Origin: Paenalicyclobacillus ferrooxydans | GTDB lineage: Bacteria; Bacillota; Bacilli; Alicyclobacillales; Alicyclobacillaceae | NCBI RefSeq assembly: GCF_001399675.1 | Contig: NZ_LJCO01000085.1 | Span: 1 to 64,000 of the forward strand | Reading direction: 5' to 3' | DNA length: 64,000 nt | Part shown: piece by piece, positions 32,260-40,036 of the stretch | Layout of the letters: each line of letters starts with the position of its first letter | How positions within the stretch are numbered: position 1 is the first letter of the stretch | Made by a program: the position numbers and the translations under genes | Notes under the pieces: generated by a model | Seen by the model: the letters and a program-made list of their open reading frames with translations, nothing else | What the model was told of the DNA's origin: nothing | Databases searched by the model: none

Positions 32260-33693
32260 TTAAGAAACTTGAGAGGCAGACCTTTCATCACTGTCTTGTG
32301 CCGATGCGGTTGCAGAAGCCAAAGACCGCTTCGCTGCAAATAGGTAAATTGCGCCTGCAACAAGCACGCCAACTATCCAGGAAATATCTCCTCCATGAAG
32401 CAGTTTTGCAATACCGCCTTCATGGAGTGTCGTATTCATAAAAGGCATTTCAGCGAGAAACCCAACGACATACGCCATCAAGGCTACCCAATTAAACTTC
32501 CCGTATTGACCGCCAGGCCGAAAAATGTCCGGAATATCATATTTTCCTTTACGAACGAAGTAGTAATCCGTCAGGTTAATCGCCGTCCACGGAACCAAGA
32601 AGTCGATGAGCACGCCAAGAAATGCATCAAAACTGCTTAACAAACTGCCTTTTTCCAGAAACGCGAGGTACGTTCCAATGATGCTGATGGGAATGATGAA
32701 CCAGACCCTAAGCGCGAGTGTTGGTTTGAGCTTCCGTAAAAATGTGCTTGTAATCGTCAGTGAAGACATAAATCCGCCGTAGATATTGAGCGCGTTGATA
32801 CTCACAATTCCAAGAGCGGCCGCAAGCAGGACCAGAATTCGGAACCACGGACCGAGAGTGGACCCAAGCGTTGCGAATCCCTTAAGCACATCACTGCTCG
32901 GAGATTGGGCCTGCATCACCGCCCCTAGGATCATCATCCAACTGTTTGAGATCACAATCCCAAAATAGGTGTACCAAAACGTTGACTTGACCGTGGTACT
33001 CTGTGGCAAATATCGGGAATAGTCGGCCACATACGGTGCATAACCTAGCGTGTTGATCACCGCCAGAGATATGCTGAGTAAAAATGGCCCCAGGATAAAA
33101 CCTGGGTGAACCGCGCTGGCGGCAGCCGCCTGTGTGTGCCCGACTGGACTTCCGATGATGAGCAGGACGGTTACGACTGCAAATACGGCCGTGAAAAAAT
33201 ACGACATCCAGCGGTTGAACTTGTGAATCATGTTATATCCAGCGAGAACCAAAAGGAAAACTGCAGCAGAACTAATCAGAATACCCGTACCGACAGAGAC
33301 ATGCAGCAGCATCGCCAACGCTTGCGCCCCAATGACTGCACCAGCTGCATAGAAGCCCAAGTACATCAGAACGACCATGATAAGTGGAATGACAGCGCCG
33401 TAATAACCAAACTGCGCTCGACTCTGTATCATTTGAGGGATGCCTAAATGTGGACCCTGAGCAGAGTGATACGCCATAAAGATGGTCCCAATTAACGTTC
33501 CAATGACGACGCCGAGTACAGCCCATGTCAGGCTGAACCCTGGCACGATGGCCATAAGCCCCGTTGCGACTACAGCCATTTGAGCGTTGGCACCAAACCA
33601 GAGAAAAATCAGGTCTGAAGCCTTGCCATGTCTCGACCATCGCGCGGTGATGAACCAAGCGTTCTTCATCATCTCTTCATATCGGCTCAACAT
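32260..33693 (-). CDS. NCS1-family nucleobase/cytosine-type permease
   Basis: A 477-residue, 12-segment transporter. The N-terminal signature RHGKASDLIFLWFGANAQ is that of the NCS1 family (cytosine, purine, allantoin, hydantoin or thiamine precursor uptake). YAPYVADYSRYLP and TAINLTDYYFVRKGKYDIP are further family landmarks. The cytosolic segment before the signature is short for the family and the start has no clear ribosome site, so the N-terminus may be misplaced. Substrate unknown. Confidence 0.85.
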   Translation of the reverse strand: MLSRYEEMMKNAWFITARWSRHGKASDLIFLWFGANAQMAVVATGLMAIVPGFSLTWAVLGVVIGTLIGTIFMAYHSAQGPHLGIPQMIQSRAQFGYYGAVIPLIMVVLMYLGFYAAGAVIGAQALAMLLHVSVGTGILISSAAVFLLVLAGYNMIHKFNRWMSYFFTAVFAVVTVLLIIGSPVGHTQAAAASAVHPGFILGPFLLSISLAVINTLGYAPYVADYSRYLPQSTTVKSTFWYTYFGIVISNSWMMILGAVMQAQSPSSDVLKGFATLGSTLGPWFRILVLLAAALGIVSINALNIYGGFMSSLTITSTFLRKLKPTLALRVWFIIPISIIGTYLAFLEKGSLLSSFDAFLGVLIDFLVPWTAINLTDYYFVRKGKYDIPDIFRPGGQYGKFNWVALMAYVVGFLAEMPFMNTTLHEGGIAKLLHGGDISWIVGVLVAGAIYLFAAKRSLASATASAQDSDERSASQVS

Positions 33694-33741
33694 GTAGTTA
33701 AGATTCAGATCTTACAATTTAGGCAACTGGAGGTGAAGCAT

Positions 33742-33972
33742 TTGCTCAAGAGGCTTCAGGATAAGACTCAAGATGACAAGGTGCTCGGTCAATGGAAAAA
33801 CTTTCTTGGCACATCAGAAGTGGTGCTCTCGATTGTCAAGGAGGGCGAGTCTGTCCTGATCATCAACGTAGAAAAACGCACTCAGACTCATGGAGAGGTT
33901 AACTATGGACGCTTGGAACTGACAGAACAGGACTGGAAGCTTTTTGGACGGGAGATGGGGTGGATCGTGTAG
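33742..33972 (+). CDS. Unknown 76-residue protein
   Basis: TTG 33742 lies seven bases after a perfect GGAGGTGA site, which decides the start over an open frame running back to 33628. The protein is charged and soluble, without known motifs. It diverges from the NCS1 gene, and the intervening 48 bases must hold both initiation regions. Function unknown. Confidence 0.6.
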   Translation: MLKRLQDKTQDDKVLGQWKNFLGTSEVVLSIVKEGESVLIINVEKRTQTHGEVNYGRLELTEQDWKLFGREMGWIV

Positions 33973-34100
33973 ATAGGTGGTGAGGTTATGGGCTGTGAGA
34001 GGCAACAAATACCTCGACGAGACGGAACAAGAGGCCGTCCCGAGAATGACGGAACAGCCTCTTGTGATCCAAAGAAGTTTGAAGCAGTACAAGTAGTAAC

Positions 34101-34700
34101 TTAGTAACTATCGGTGAAGTTAAATTCGCCGTTGGTCTTTGTCACATGAATATCAGGGATCGAACCCCAGCTGAGATAGGTATTGCCGTCATAGACAATG
34201 CCTTGCACTGTGTGTCCATCAACGGAGAATTTACCGTTACCGAGGTACTGGTGTGGGATATTCCACTTGGAGAGGGCAGTCCATAGGAGATACGTGGCGT
34301 TATGGTTGGCGATGGCAGGGAAGGGTGTGTCGTTTACATGAACATTCAGGTGCGGGTATGACAATTGACTGACTGCGTGGGCAGCGGCTTCAGCGACACT
34401 CCAATATCGTCGATACGATCCGTTTGTGTAGGTAGTCCATGCACTCCAATTGGTTCCATGGTCACTAACCGAATACGCCATGCTTGCATTAAAACTTGGA
34501 TTCAGAAGAGCCGATGGATTACCACGGGCATGCATTTCATCGATTTGCCATAAACCAAAACACGTATCTGTCGGGCTTACCGCGGAAGTGTCGAACGTTG
34601 ACTCAGCATCGGCCACTGCTACAGCTGTCACCAGAGCGTTACCCCGAAAACCTGCATCATAAGCATAATGGGCGACCTGCATTGGAGCTAAAAAGGTCAA
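34101..34700 (-). CDS. Lysozyme-like (SLT-type) protein
   Basis: A 199-residue protein. Residues about 17-90 match the lysozyme/SLT fold used by phage tail lysozymes: a catalytic-type Glu in ADAESTFDTSAVSPT, then CFGLWQID, NPSFNASMAYSVSD and WSAWTTYTNGSYRRYW. The C-terminal 60 residues may be a stalk-like domain. There is no signal peptide, which is odd for a wall hydrolase of the host and could mean phage origin. TTG 34700 follows GGGGAGAACGAA. Confidence 0.72.
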   Translation of the reverse strand: MTFLAPMQVAHYAYDAGFRGNALVTAVAVADAESTFDTSAVSPTDTCFGLWQIDEMHARGNPSALLNPSFNASMAYSVSDHGTNWSAWTTYTNGSYRRYWSVAEAAAHAVSQLSYPHLNVHVNDTPFPAIANHNATYLLWTALSKWNIPHQYLGNGKFSVDGHTVQGIVYDGNTYLSWGSIPDIHVTKTNGEFNFTDSY

Positions 34701-34919
34701 TTCGTTCTCCCCTTCGTATCAAAGTGTAGACCGTATGTTCCCCCTTTCGTAAGACGTTAAAATAGAGACCAAAATAGAGTTTCGGTCGATGAGACTGCGG
34801 TGTGTGGGTGCATGGGTTATTTCCACAATGATTAAATCATTTCTAATCATCGAGCAAGACTGGCGAGAACTCGATAGAAGACGTCATATGGTATCACAGT
34901 AAGCGCACATTGAGTAGGT

Positions 34920-35114
34920 TCACTTTCGACGTTGTCGTTTCCATCGGTCGATTCTCTCCATTTGCCACAAGGCCCACATTCCCACGAAGACGTCGAAGAA
35001 TACACCGCCTAGGTGCCCTTGAATGATATCGAGAATTGCGAATCCGATGGCTAATATAACTGAAAACCACATGAGACCTATCGTCCACCGCATCGACAGC
35101 ATCCCTCCGAACAT
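34920..35114 (-). CDS. Small two-segment membrane protein
   Basis: Up to 64 residues with two hydrophobic segments (IGLMWFSVILAIGFAILDII and GGVFFDVFVGMWALWQM) and a basic tail (DRWKRQRRK). ATG 35093 is nine bases after GGAGGG and may be the true start. ATG 35114 gives seven more residues. Function unknown. It is the last host gene before the attachment site. Confidence 0.6.
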   Translation of the reverse strand: MFGGMLSMRWTIGLMWFSVILAIGFAILDIIQGHLGGVFFDVFVGMWALWQMERIDRWKRQRRK

Positions 35115-35250
35115 TACTCGATGCAGTTAGGGTGGTTGACACTAAGCTCGTTCATGCTCCACTCGACCTGTGAAAACTTCCCGCGCTATGCACGTTTAGA
35201 CAACGTGGACCTTGCGTCAAATGTGACGGGATATACCCAGTCAACAAAGA

Positions 35251-35283
35251 GAGGCGGTATCCCAACTTCTGAGATACCGCCTC
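35251..35283 (-). terminator. Hairpin downstream of the tRNA-Leu 3' end, probable host tRNA terminator
   Basis: GAGGCGGTATC (35251-35261) pairs perfectly with GATACCGCCTC (35273-35283). On the minus strand it lies 15 bases after the tRNA CCA end and is followed by TCTTTGTT. It fits the original terminator of the host tRNA-Leu gene, left in place on the host side of the junction. Confidence 0.65.
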
Positions 35284-35298
35284 ATACCACGATTCTTT

Positions 35299-35355
35299 TG
35301 GTGCCGAGGACCGGACTTGAACCGGTACGGGGAGTTATCCCCGGCAGATTTTAAG
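35299..35355 (-). other. Prophage attachment site: 3' fragment of tRNA-Leu(UAA)
   Basis: On the minus strand the fragment runs from the anticodon loop CTTAAAA (anticodon TAA) through a variable arm (GGGGA-TAAC-TCCCC), a T arm (ACCGG-TTCAAGT-CCGGT) and the acceptor 3' strand CCTCGGC plus A and CCA. The matching 5' half (it should begin GCCGAGG) is absent upstream, and the anticodon stem no longer pairs. This is the duplicated core left by site-specific integration into the tRNA 3' end, next to the integrase gene. Confidence 0.88.
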
Positions 35356-35464
35356 TCCTGTGTAGGTTGTCCCCTCCACCCACGAATCCCACTTAACCTT
35401 TCCGATAATCCGCGCCACGTAAGGTTTTTTTGAGAAAGTTTCCCGAGTGTGTCCGGACCTTCTT

Positions 35465-36622
35465 TCACTTATGATTAGAATTGAGATTAGAACGCTTCTT
35501 TTCACTGAGCAGCTGGCCGAAGTCGTCAGCTGCTTTTTGTTGCAGACCAGGCAGTACGTGCGAGTAAGTGTCCAGTGTGATGTTGATGTTGGAGTGTCCA
35601 AGACGCTCTGAGACGATTTTCGGATGGACACCCTGTTGAAGCAACAATGAGGCGTGGGTATGACGCAGGTCATGAAAACGTATCTTAGGTACATCTGCGC
35701 GCTCGAGGGAACGGTACCAGGCATCGTCAAACGTTCTCGTGTTTACTGGGCGCCCATCAACCCTTGCTATCACAAGGTCATGGTCGGCATATTCCGACGC
35801 CATGATTAGTTTCTCATGTGCTTGGGTGGAACGATGAGAACGAAGGGCTGTGACTGCATCCTCAGGAAGTGCAACCATCCGCCGGCTTCGATCCGTCTTT
35901 GGTTCCTGAAAGACGGCCTCCCCTTTAATCCATGTGAGAGTTCGGTTTACCTGAAGGACACGGTTCTCGAGGTCAATGTCCGACCATCGCAACGCTAGTA
36001 TTTCTCCTTTGCGCATCCCGGTCATGATAGCTAGCACAAATCCAACATAGTATCTAGGCTCTTGCTTCTTGTTGTCTCGAAGGAATGTCATCGTCTGTTC
36101 GACGGTCCAGGTTGTCCCTTTGCTCCGGTCTGGCCGCGGGGCATCAACAGCGTCTGCAACGTTCCTCGATACGAGGCCCCACTTGACTGCGCGATCGAGC
36201 GCCTCATGAATCAGCGTGTGTGCAAACTGAATGGAGCGATTCGACAATGGCTTCTCGCCGGAACGGAGCGATGTATAAAAATGCTGCAAGTGCTGGGGAC
36301 GAAGTTTAGACAGGACCATGTCACCAAGTCCAGGGATGATATGGCCGTCTACCAGCCATCTGTACGAGCGCAGCGTGGACGGTCTGATTTGTGCCGACTT
36401 GTCGTCCAACCAACGACGCATGTAGTCCCCCAGACGCTCCGGCCGGCTCTCCACGAATGTCCCCGAATAGACTTCATTGAGATGCTGGACGAGTGCCTTC
36501 TCTGCCTTACGTTGCGAATCGTGACCCTCAAACCATTTGTATTTGCGTTTGCCATTCTCATCAAAGCCAAGGAATACTACCGGATAATATCGTTTGCCCT
36601 TCTGTGCGACGTGTCCGCGCAT
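35465..36622 (-). CDS. int: Phage integrase, tyrosine recombinase
   Basis: About 385 residues. An N-terminal arm-binding region (RYYPVVFLGFDENGKRKYKW), a SAM-like core-binding domain and the catalytic domain with Arg in TGMRKGEILALRW, HDLRHTHASLL and LGHSNINITLDTYSH (catalytic Tyr in TYSH). It reads toward the attachment site 110 bases away, the usual arrangement. ATG 36622 is preceded by GGGGGTG. An open frame extends 17 codons further. It is the last gene of a leftward unit with the S24-like and ImmA genes. Confidence 0.93.
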   Translation of the reverse strand: MRGHVAQKGKRYYPVVFLGFDENGKRKYKWFEGHDSQRKAEKALVQHLNEVYSGTFVESRPERLGDYMRRWLDDKSAQIRPSTLRSYRWLVDGHIIPGLGDMVLSKLRPQHLQHFYTSLRSGEKPLSNRSIQFAHTLIHEALDRAVKWGLVSRNVADAVDAPRPDRSKGTTWTVEQTMTFLRDNKKQEPRYYVGFVLAIMTGMRKGEILALRWSDIDLENRVLQVNRTLTWIKGEAVFQEPKTDRSRRMVALPEDAVTALRSHRSTQAHEKLIMASEYADHDLVIARVDGRPVNTRTFDDAWYRSLERADVPKIRFHDLRHTHASLLLQQGVHPKIVSERLGHSNINITLDTYSHVLPGLQQKAADDFGQLLSEKKRSNLNSNHK

Positions 36623-36623
36623 T

Positions 36624-37058
36624 TCAGCACCCCCAGTCGAACTCGGTTGCCTGTGGCTCGACCACCTTCGCAAACTCTATGTCAATGACGCCATCCAGTA
36701 TGCCGACAATGGAAAAGTCCGTAGGTTCAAGCTCCAAGGGTGGAATGCGGTCCCCTGAGACACGAAGTGTCACCATTGTGGCGTTAATTCCTTCAATCAA
36801 ACGAATCGTTACCTCATCACCAAATCGAACAAGACATACTTGACACTCCCGGTCTGGCCATCGTGCGGAACGAAACACACCAAAGTTGCCTTGCGTAAGT
36901 CCAAAGCTGTCCAAACCGGAGTCTCCAATCTCTACTGCAAACCGTTGATAGGGCGCCCAGGACTTAACAACGAGCTCACGTTTGGTATCGTCTTCTTGCC
37001 AGACAACGGTGTCCAGTGAAGGAATTGGACCAATGATGGGTATGAAGTTTTCAGTCAT
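36624..37058 (-). CDS. Stand-alone S24/LexA-type peptidase-like domain without DNA-binding region
   Basis: A 144-residue protein that looks like the C-terminal domain of LexA/CI repressors: AVEIGDSGLDSFGL holds the usual Ser position (GDS), then VCLVRFGDEVTIRLIE and a final FSIVGILDGVI strand. No HTH precedes it. At the position of the catalytic Lys (normally TVKR-like) it has Arg (TIRLIE), so autocleavage may be lost. ATG 37058 follows AGGAGGC. It ends one base before int, and starts 11 bases after immA, so the three form one operon. Confidence 0.72.
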   Translation of the reverse strand: MTENFIPIIGPIPSLDTVVWQEDDTKRELVVKSWAPYQRFAVEIGDSGLDSFGLTQGNFGVFRSARWPDRECQVCLVRFGDEVTIRLIEGINATMVTLRVSGDRIPPLELEPTDFSIVGILDGVIDIEFAKVVEPQATEFDWGC

Positions 37059-37069
37059 GTGACAGCCTC

Positions 37070-37702
37070 CTATTCAGCCCTGCGGCGGCTGCCGATGACA
37101 TAGCCGTCTTTGACCATGTATTCAATACGTTTGTTCGTCGGGTGAGGGTATGTGTAGTCGTACATTTGGCGTTGTTCTGCAACGACATTTGCGACTTGTT
37201 GGTCCCACTGTAGACTTCGAATGCGCTGCTCGAGGATGTTGAGTCGCACATCCACAAATACATCCGTGACGTCGAACACTTCAGCCAGCTGACGGAGCAT
37301 TTGCTTGCGGCTATATGCGGACGTAAGGCAGTTTGCCACCATAAAGGTGGGCATTAACAGGTACATACCGAAGCGATCCGCTTGCCATTCCTGCAGATTG
37401 CGTAAGTCGTCTGGCATTCGGAGTTGATTTCCTGCGTGCATGAGGATGTGCCCTATCTCATGAGCCATCTCAATGCGTTGTTGCGTCCAGTGTAGGCGAC
37501 TGTCGACCACCACGAAATGCGTGTCACCAAGGCGTACCGAATTGGTTTCTCGTGGAAGGTAACGAAGTTCAATATTGAGTTCCTGTGCAATGATGTCGAG
37601 GTCAATTTCATAAGGGCTCAACATATCAAGTTTGCGTAGCCACGACTCGATTGCAGACTCCAGTGGAGTTGGACGATACAAAGCCAAGTCTTCGTATTGC
37701 AT
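37070..37702 (-). CDS. ImmA/IrrE-family metallopeptidase
   Basis: A 210-residue protein with the zinc motif HEIGHILMH near residues 85-93 and a downstream Glu in EWQADRFGMYLLMP. ImmA proteases cleave phage or ICE repressors and trigger induction. ATG 37702 follows GAGGTG. A LexA-type box lies 24 bases upstream. The cI-like repressor gene sits beyond the stalk-protein gene and is its likely target. Confidence 0.88.
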   Translation of the reverse strand: MQYEDLALYRPTPLESAIESWLRKLDMLSPYEIDLDIIAQELNIELRYLPRETNSVRLGDTHFVVVDSRLHWTQQRIEMAHEIGHILMHAGNQLRMPDDLRNLQEWQADRFGMYLLMPTFMVANCLTSAYSRKQMLRQLAEVFDVTDVFVDVRLNILEQRIRSLQWDQQVANVVAEQRQMYDYTYPHPTNKRIEYMVKDGYVIGSRRRAE

Positions 37703-37724
37703 TGTCGAATCACCTCATAAATAA

Positions 37725-37738
37725 GAACGTATGTTCGT
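37725..37738 (-). promoter_or_regulatory. LexA/DinR-type box upstream of the immA-S24-int operon
   Basis: Plus strand AGAACGTATGTTCG. Read on the minus strand it is CGAACATACGTTCT, sharing the 13-base core CGAACATACGTTC with the box at 31944. It fits CGAACRNRYGTTY and sits about two dozen bases before the immA start, where it would block transcription. Confidence 0.7.
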
Positions 37739-37867
37739 ATTTTAGATCGAACAGTGCGGGAAGGGAAGGGATTATACGGAAATAAATAATATATTTGAGA
37801 GGATATCTGAGTTGTATAGCGAACTCTGATTAGGAGAGAACTTACAAATTTTTCATGGGGTGAAACA

Positions 37868-38521
37868 ATGAAAAAGTTAGCCGGTTACGTGGGGGCATTT
37901 GTGGCAGGCAGTATGTTAACAGGGACCGTCGCATTCGCCGGGACTGCAGCAGTTCAGGCGATTGCAGGAAAATCAGAAATTACCTTAAATGGTCAGACAA
38001 TATCCTCGCCGCCGAAATTGGTGTATGGGGGAACAACCTACGTCCAGTTGTATTCGATTGAGCAGGCGTTGAAGAAGTCCGGATTTAACGTTGGCTGGGA
38101 TGGGACGACGTTTTCGATGACGTCTAGCAATAGTGTAGCGTCGCCCGACGGTACCGTAATTGGAGTCTCCAAGCTGCCGTACACATTTACCGCTGCAGAC
38201 GGTACAAAAATTACCTTCAATAGTATTAACGCGTCGGCACAGTCGACAGTCATAAACATGACAATCGCAAACACTGGCGCAAATGCCAATGCTGATTCTG
38301 CAATCATGAGCGCAGCAACGATTTCAGACAACGGAAGCCAAGTACCATTTGTAAGTCAAGATGATTCGTTGTACGGGTCCAGTGGGAATATAGAGCCGGG
38401 TCAGTCACTAACGGGGAATGTTGTCTTTGGTCCATTGAAGACAGGAGCGACACAATTCACATTGTACTTTATGGATTTTAGCTTCAACAATCACACGATT
38501 ACTTTTAATCTGAACAGTTGA
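37868..38521 (+). CDS. Secreted stalk-domain protein (copper amine oxidase N-terminal-like)
   Basis: A 217-residue exported protein. Signal peptide MKKLAGYVGAFVAGSMLTGT with a cleavage site near AFAGTA. Residues about 35-90 match the stalk domain (ITLNGQTI ... TTYVQLYSIEQALKK). The C-terminal half is strand-rich (IEPGQSLTGNVVFGPLKTG) like immunoprotective or telokin-like DUF4352-type domains. ATG 37868 follows GGGGTGAAAC. It lies between the lysogeny genes and cI and reads rightward, so it looks like a moron expressed in the lysogen. Confidence 0.75.
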   Translation: MKKLAGYVGAFVAGSMLTGTVAFAGTAAVQAIAGKSEITLNGQTISSPPKLVYGGTTYVQLYSIEQALKKSGFNVGWDGTTFSMTSSNSVASPDGTVIGVSKLPYTFTAADGTKITFNSINASAQSTVINMTIANTGANANADSAIMSAATISDNGSQVPFVSQDDSLYGSSGNIEPGQSLTGNVVFGPLKTGATQFTLYFMDFSFNNHTITFNLNS

Positions 38522-38557
38522 CCCAACAGGTGGGGCGTCGGCCCCACTTCGTACTTT

Positions 38558-38944
38558 TTATTCCTTCGGCTTAATGTTACCCCTCTTTTTCTCCACTTCC
38601 CACAATGCACGCATGGTCTCCATGAATTGCTTCTTTTGTTCCTCAGGCGACTTGTGAAAGTCATAGAAGAACACGTCTGCATCGTCCATGTTCTCGTCGA
38701 TCCAACGGAGGAAATCCGTCTCTTCAGTTGAGATATTGTTAGAAGACGTGTCGTGGCCGAGCAAGTAGTCCGTCGTGACCTCAAAGAAGTCGGCTAATTG
38801 CTTGAGAGTGGCATAGTCAGGCTCGCGTTGTCCTTGCTCATAATTAGCCAACTTCCCGCGCGAAAAGCCTAGCCGATCAGCCAACTCATATTGACTTAAT
38901 CCCTTGTTCTTTCTTAGTCGTGCCAATCGATCCCCGAAGGACAT
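38558..38944 (-). CDS. cI-like phage repressor (XRE-type HTH)
   Basis: A 128-residue protein. The N-terminal HTH (RLARLRKNKGLSQYELADRL ... GKLANYEQGQREP) is a classical XRE domain. The C-terminal part is acidic and helical, with no S24 protease domain, which fits inactivation by the ImmA protease. ATG 38944 is seven bases after GAGGTG. GTG 38953 is an alternative. It faces the cro-like gene across four operators. Confidence 0.88.
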   Translation of the reverse strand: MSFGDRLARLRKNKGLSQYELADRLGFSRGKLANYEQGQREPDYATLKQLADFFEVTTDYLLGHDTSSNNISTEETDFLRWIDENMDDADVFFYDFHKSPEEQKKQFMETMRALWEVEKKRGNIKPKE

Positions 38945-38968
38945 GTAGGACACCTCATGTCAATTCTA

Positions 38969-39077
38969 AGAAACAAGTAGTTTCCATGCTACATTAGAAA
39001 CAAAAAGTTTCTAAAATAGATTGACAGAAACGTTATGTTTCTATATGATGAACTCATAAAGGAAACGAAATGTTTCT
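38969..39077. promoter_or_regulatory. Four repressor operators between cI and cro
   Basis: 17-bp inverted repeats of the form AGAAAC-N5-GTTTCT at 38969-38985 (AGAAACAAGTAGTTTCC), 38996-39012 (perfect), 39026-39042 (perfect) and 39061-39077 (GGAAAC start). Centres are 27, 30 and 35 bases apart. The third overlaps the spacer of the rightward promoter. This is the binding region of the CI/Cro-like proteins. Confidence 0.92.
39021..39049 (+). promoter_or_regulatory. Rightward early promoter (PR-like)
   Basis: Consensus -35 TTGACA (39021-39026), 17-base spacer, -10 TATGAT (39044-39049). The spacer is almost exactly operator 3, so repressor binding blocks polymerase. It drives the cro-like gene 45 bases downstream and the early operon. 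Confidence 0.92.
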
Positions 39078-39093
39078 ATGTGAAAGGTGGTGC

Positions 39094-39333
39094 ATGAGTT
39101 TGAAACGTGGTCGGCGAGATGCCTTAATCAAGCTTCGAGGCACAAGGTCCAGACGTGAAGTTGCTCTGGAACTCGGGATTACACCGCAAATGCTTGGGAT
39201 GATAGAACGCGATCAACGCAATCCATCATTAGACCTAGCGAAACGCATTGCCGACTATTACGGCGTGTCTGTAGAAGTGATTTTTTTTAACCAAAATGGA
39301 CACGAAACGTTTCTGAGGAACCACACAGCCTAG
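39094..39333 (+). CDS. Cro-like XRE-type regulator
   Basis: A 79-residue HTH protein (REVALELGITPQMLGMIERD then NPSLDLAKRIADYYGVSVE). ATG 39094 follows AAAGGTGG. It is the first gene downstream of the PR-like promoter. The cI-like gene reads the other way. The 3' end of this gene contains GAAACGTTTC, a half-spaced version of the operator motif. Confidence 0.85.
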   Translation: MSLKRGRRDALIKLRGTRSRREVALELGITPQMLGMIERDQRNPSLDLAKRIADYYGVSVEVIFFNQNGHETFLRNHTA

Positions 39334-39345
39334 GAGGTGAACTTT

Positions 39346-39546
39346 GTGATAGACGAGGTCGACGAAACGATTGCAAGTCTTCTTAGATGGATTCGCACAC
39401 GCGTAGAAAATGGGTGCTCCGGCGAGGAGCTGCAACTCCTGCCGGAGATGATTCGGAGCACCGCAGCATTAGTGATGGAAGGTCGCTATCTCAGACGTGA
39501 CGAGAATGAGGTATTGCCGCTCTTTGGCGCTCGTACAGAGCAATAG
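39346..39546 (+). CDS. Small early phage protein, unknown
   Basis: A 66-residue acidic helical protein. GTG 39346 is six bases after AGGAGGTGA (the GTG at 39337 lies inside that site). No family recognised. Its 3' 56 bases overlap a convergent minus-strand gene with its own strong ribosome site. Confidence 0.6.
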   Translation: MIDEVDETIASLLRWIRTRVENGCSGEELQLLPEMIRSTAALVMEGRYLRRDENEVLPLFGARTEQ

Positions 39547-39664
39547 CTTCGGCAACGATTTTTGACACGACGGTTAGTAATTCTTCGTTGCTCATTTCAT
39601 TTGGCTGCTTCCCGAGTTGAGCAACGATGGTTGCAGTGATGCGACGAACATCTGTGTAGTCCAT
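39491..39664 (-). CDS. Small minus-strand protein inside the rightward early region
   Basis: A 57-residue helical protein (MDYTDVRRITATIVAQLGKQ start). ATG 39664 follows AAAGGAGGAAC on the minus strand, which is a strong site. It opposes the early operon and overlaps the previous gene tail to tail. Phage early regions sometimes carry such antisense genes for lysogenic expression. Function unknown. Confidence 0.5.
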   Translation of the reverse strand: MDYTDVRRITATIVAQLGKQPNEMSNEELLTVVSKIVAEAIALYERQRAAIPHSRHV

Positions 39665-39744
39665 ATCAAGTTCCTCCTTTCTAATCATCGGTTCGACATA
39701 GAAAGGAAGAGTCCTTGAACCACACAGCATAGGAGGTGTTGAGG

Positions 39745-39957
39745 ATGGATGAGCAACGCGTTCGCGAGATTGTGCGCGAGGAACTGAGGCAACAGACACA
39801 GTCGCTGTCCAATGAAGTAATCAGGGAACTCAACAACAGTTTAAGTCGACAGATTCAGGCGAAAGCCGCCGCGGCAACGGCGGCTCCCCATGAAGGAATT
39901 TGTTCTGTCGGAAAGCCAGGAACGAACCAATTAAGTGTCACGGGAAGTGATTCTTAA
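39745..39957 (+). CDS. Small early phage protein, unknown
   Basis: A 70-residue protein whose N-terminus (VREIVREELRQ) resembles that of the next HTH protein (LRQIVREEVLK). It may be a duplicated N-terminal helix without the DNA-binding part. ATG 39745 follows AGGAGGTGTTGAGG. The leader (39717-39738) nearly repeats the leader at 39318-39339. Confidence 0.6.
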   Translation: MDEQRVREIVREELRQQTQSLSNEVIRELNNSLSRQIQAKAAAATAAPHEGICSVGKPGTNQLSVTGSDS

Positions 39958-40036
39958 TCCATTCTGCAGATTCGTTGTCTAACCAACCACGGCAGAAGGG
40001 AACTTCCTGCAAATGACAATGAGAGGAGTGATTCAC

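Noticed and set aside
35299-35380. Complete tRNA-Leu gene
   Set aside because: No D arm or 5' acceptor strand matches and the anticodon stem does not pair. Only the 3' part is present.
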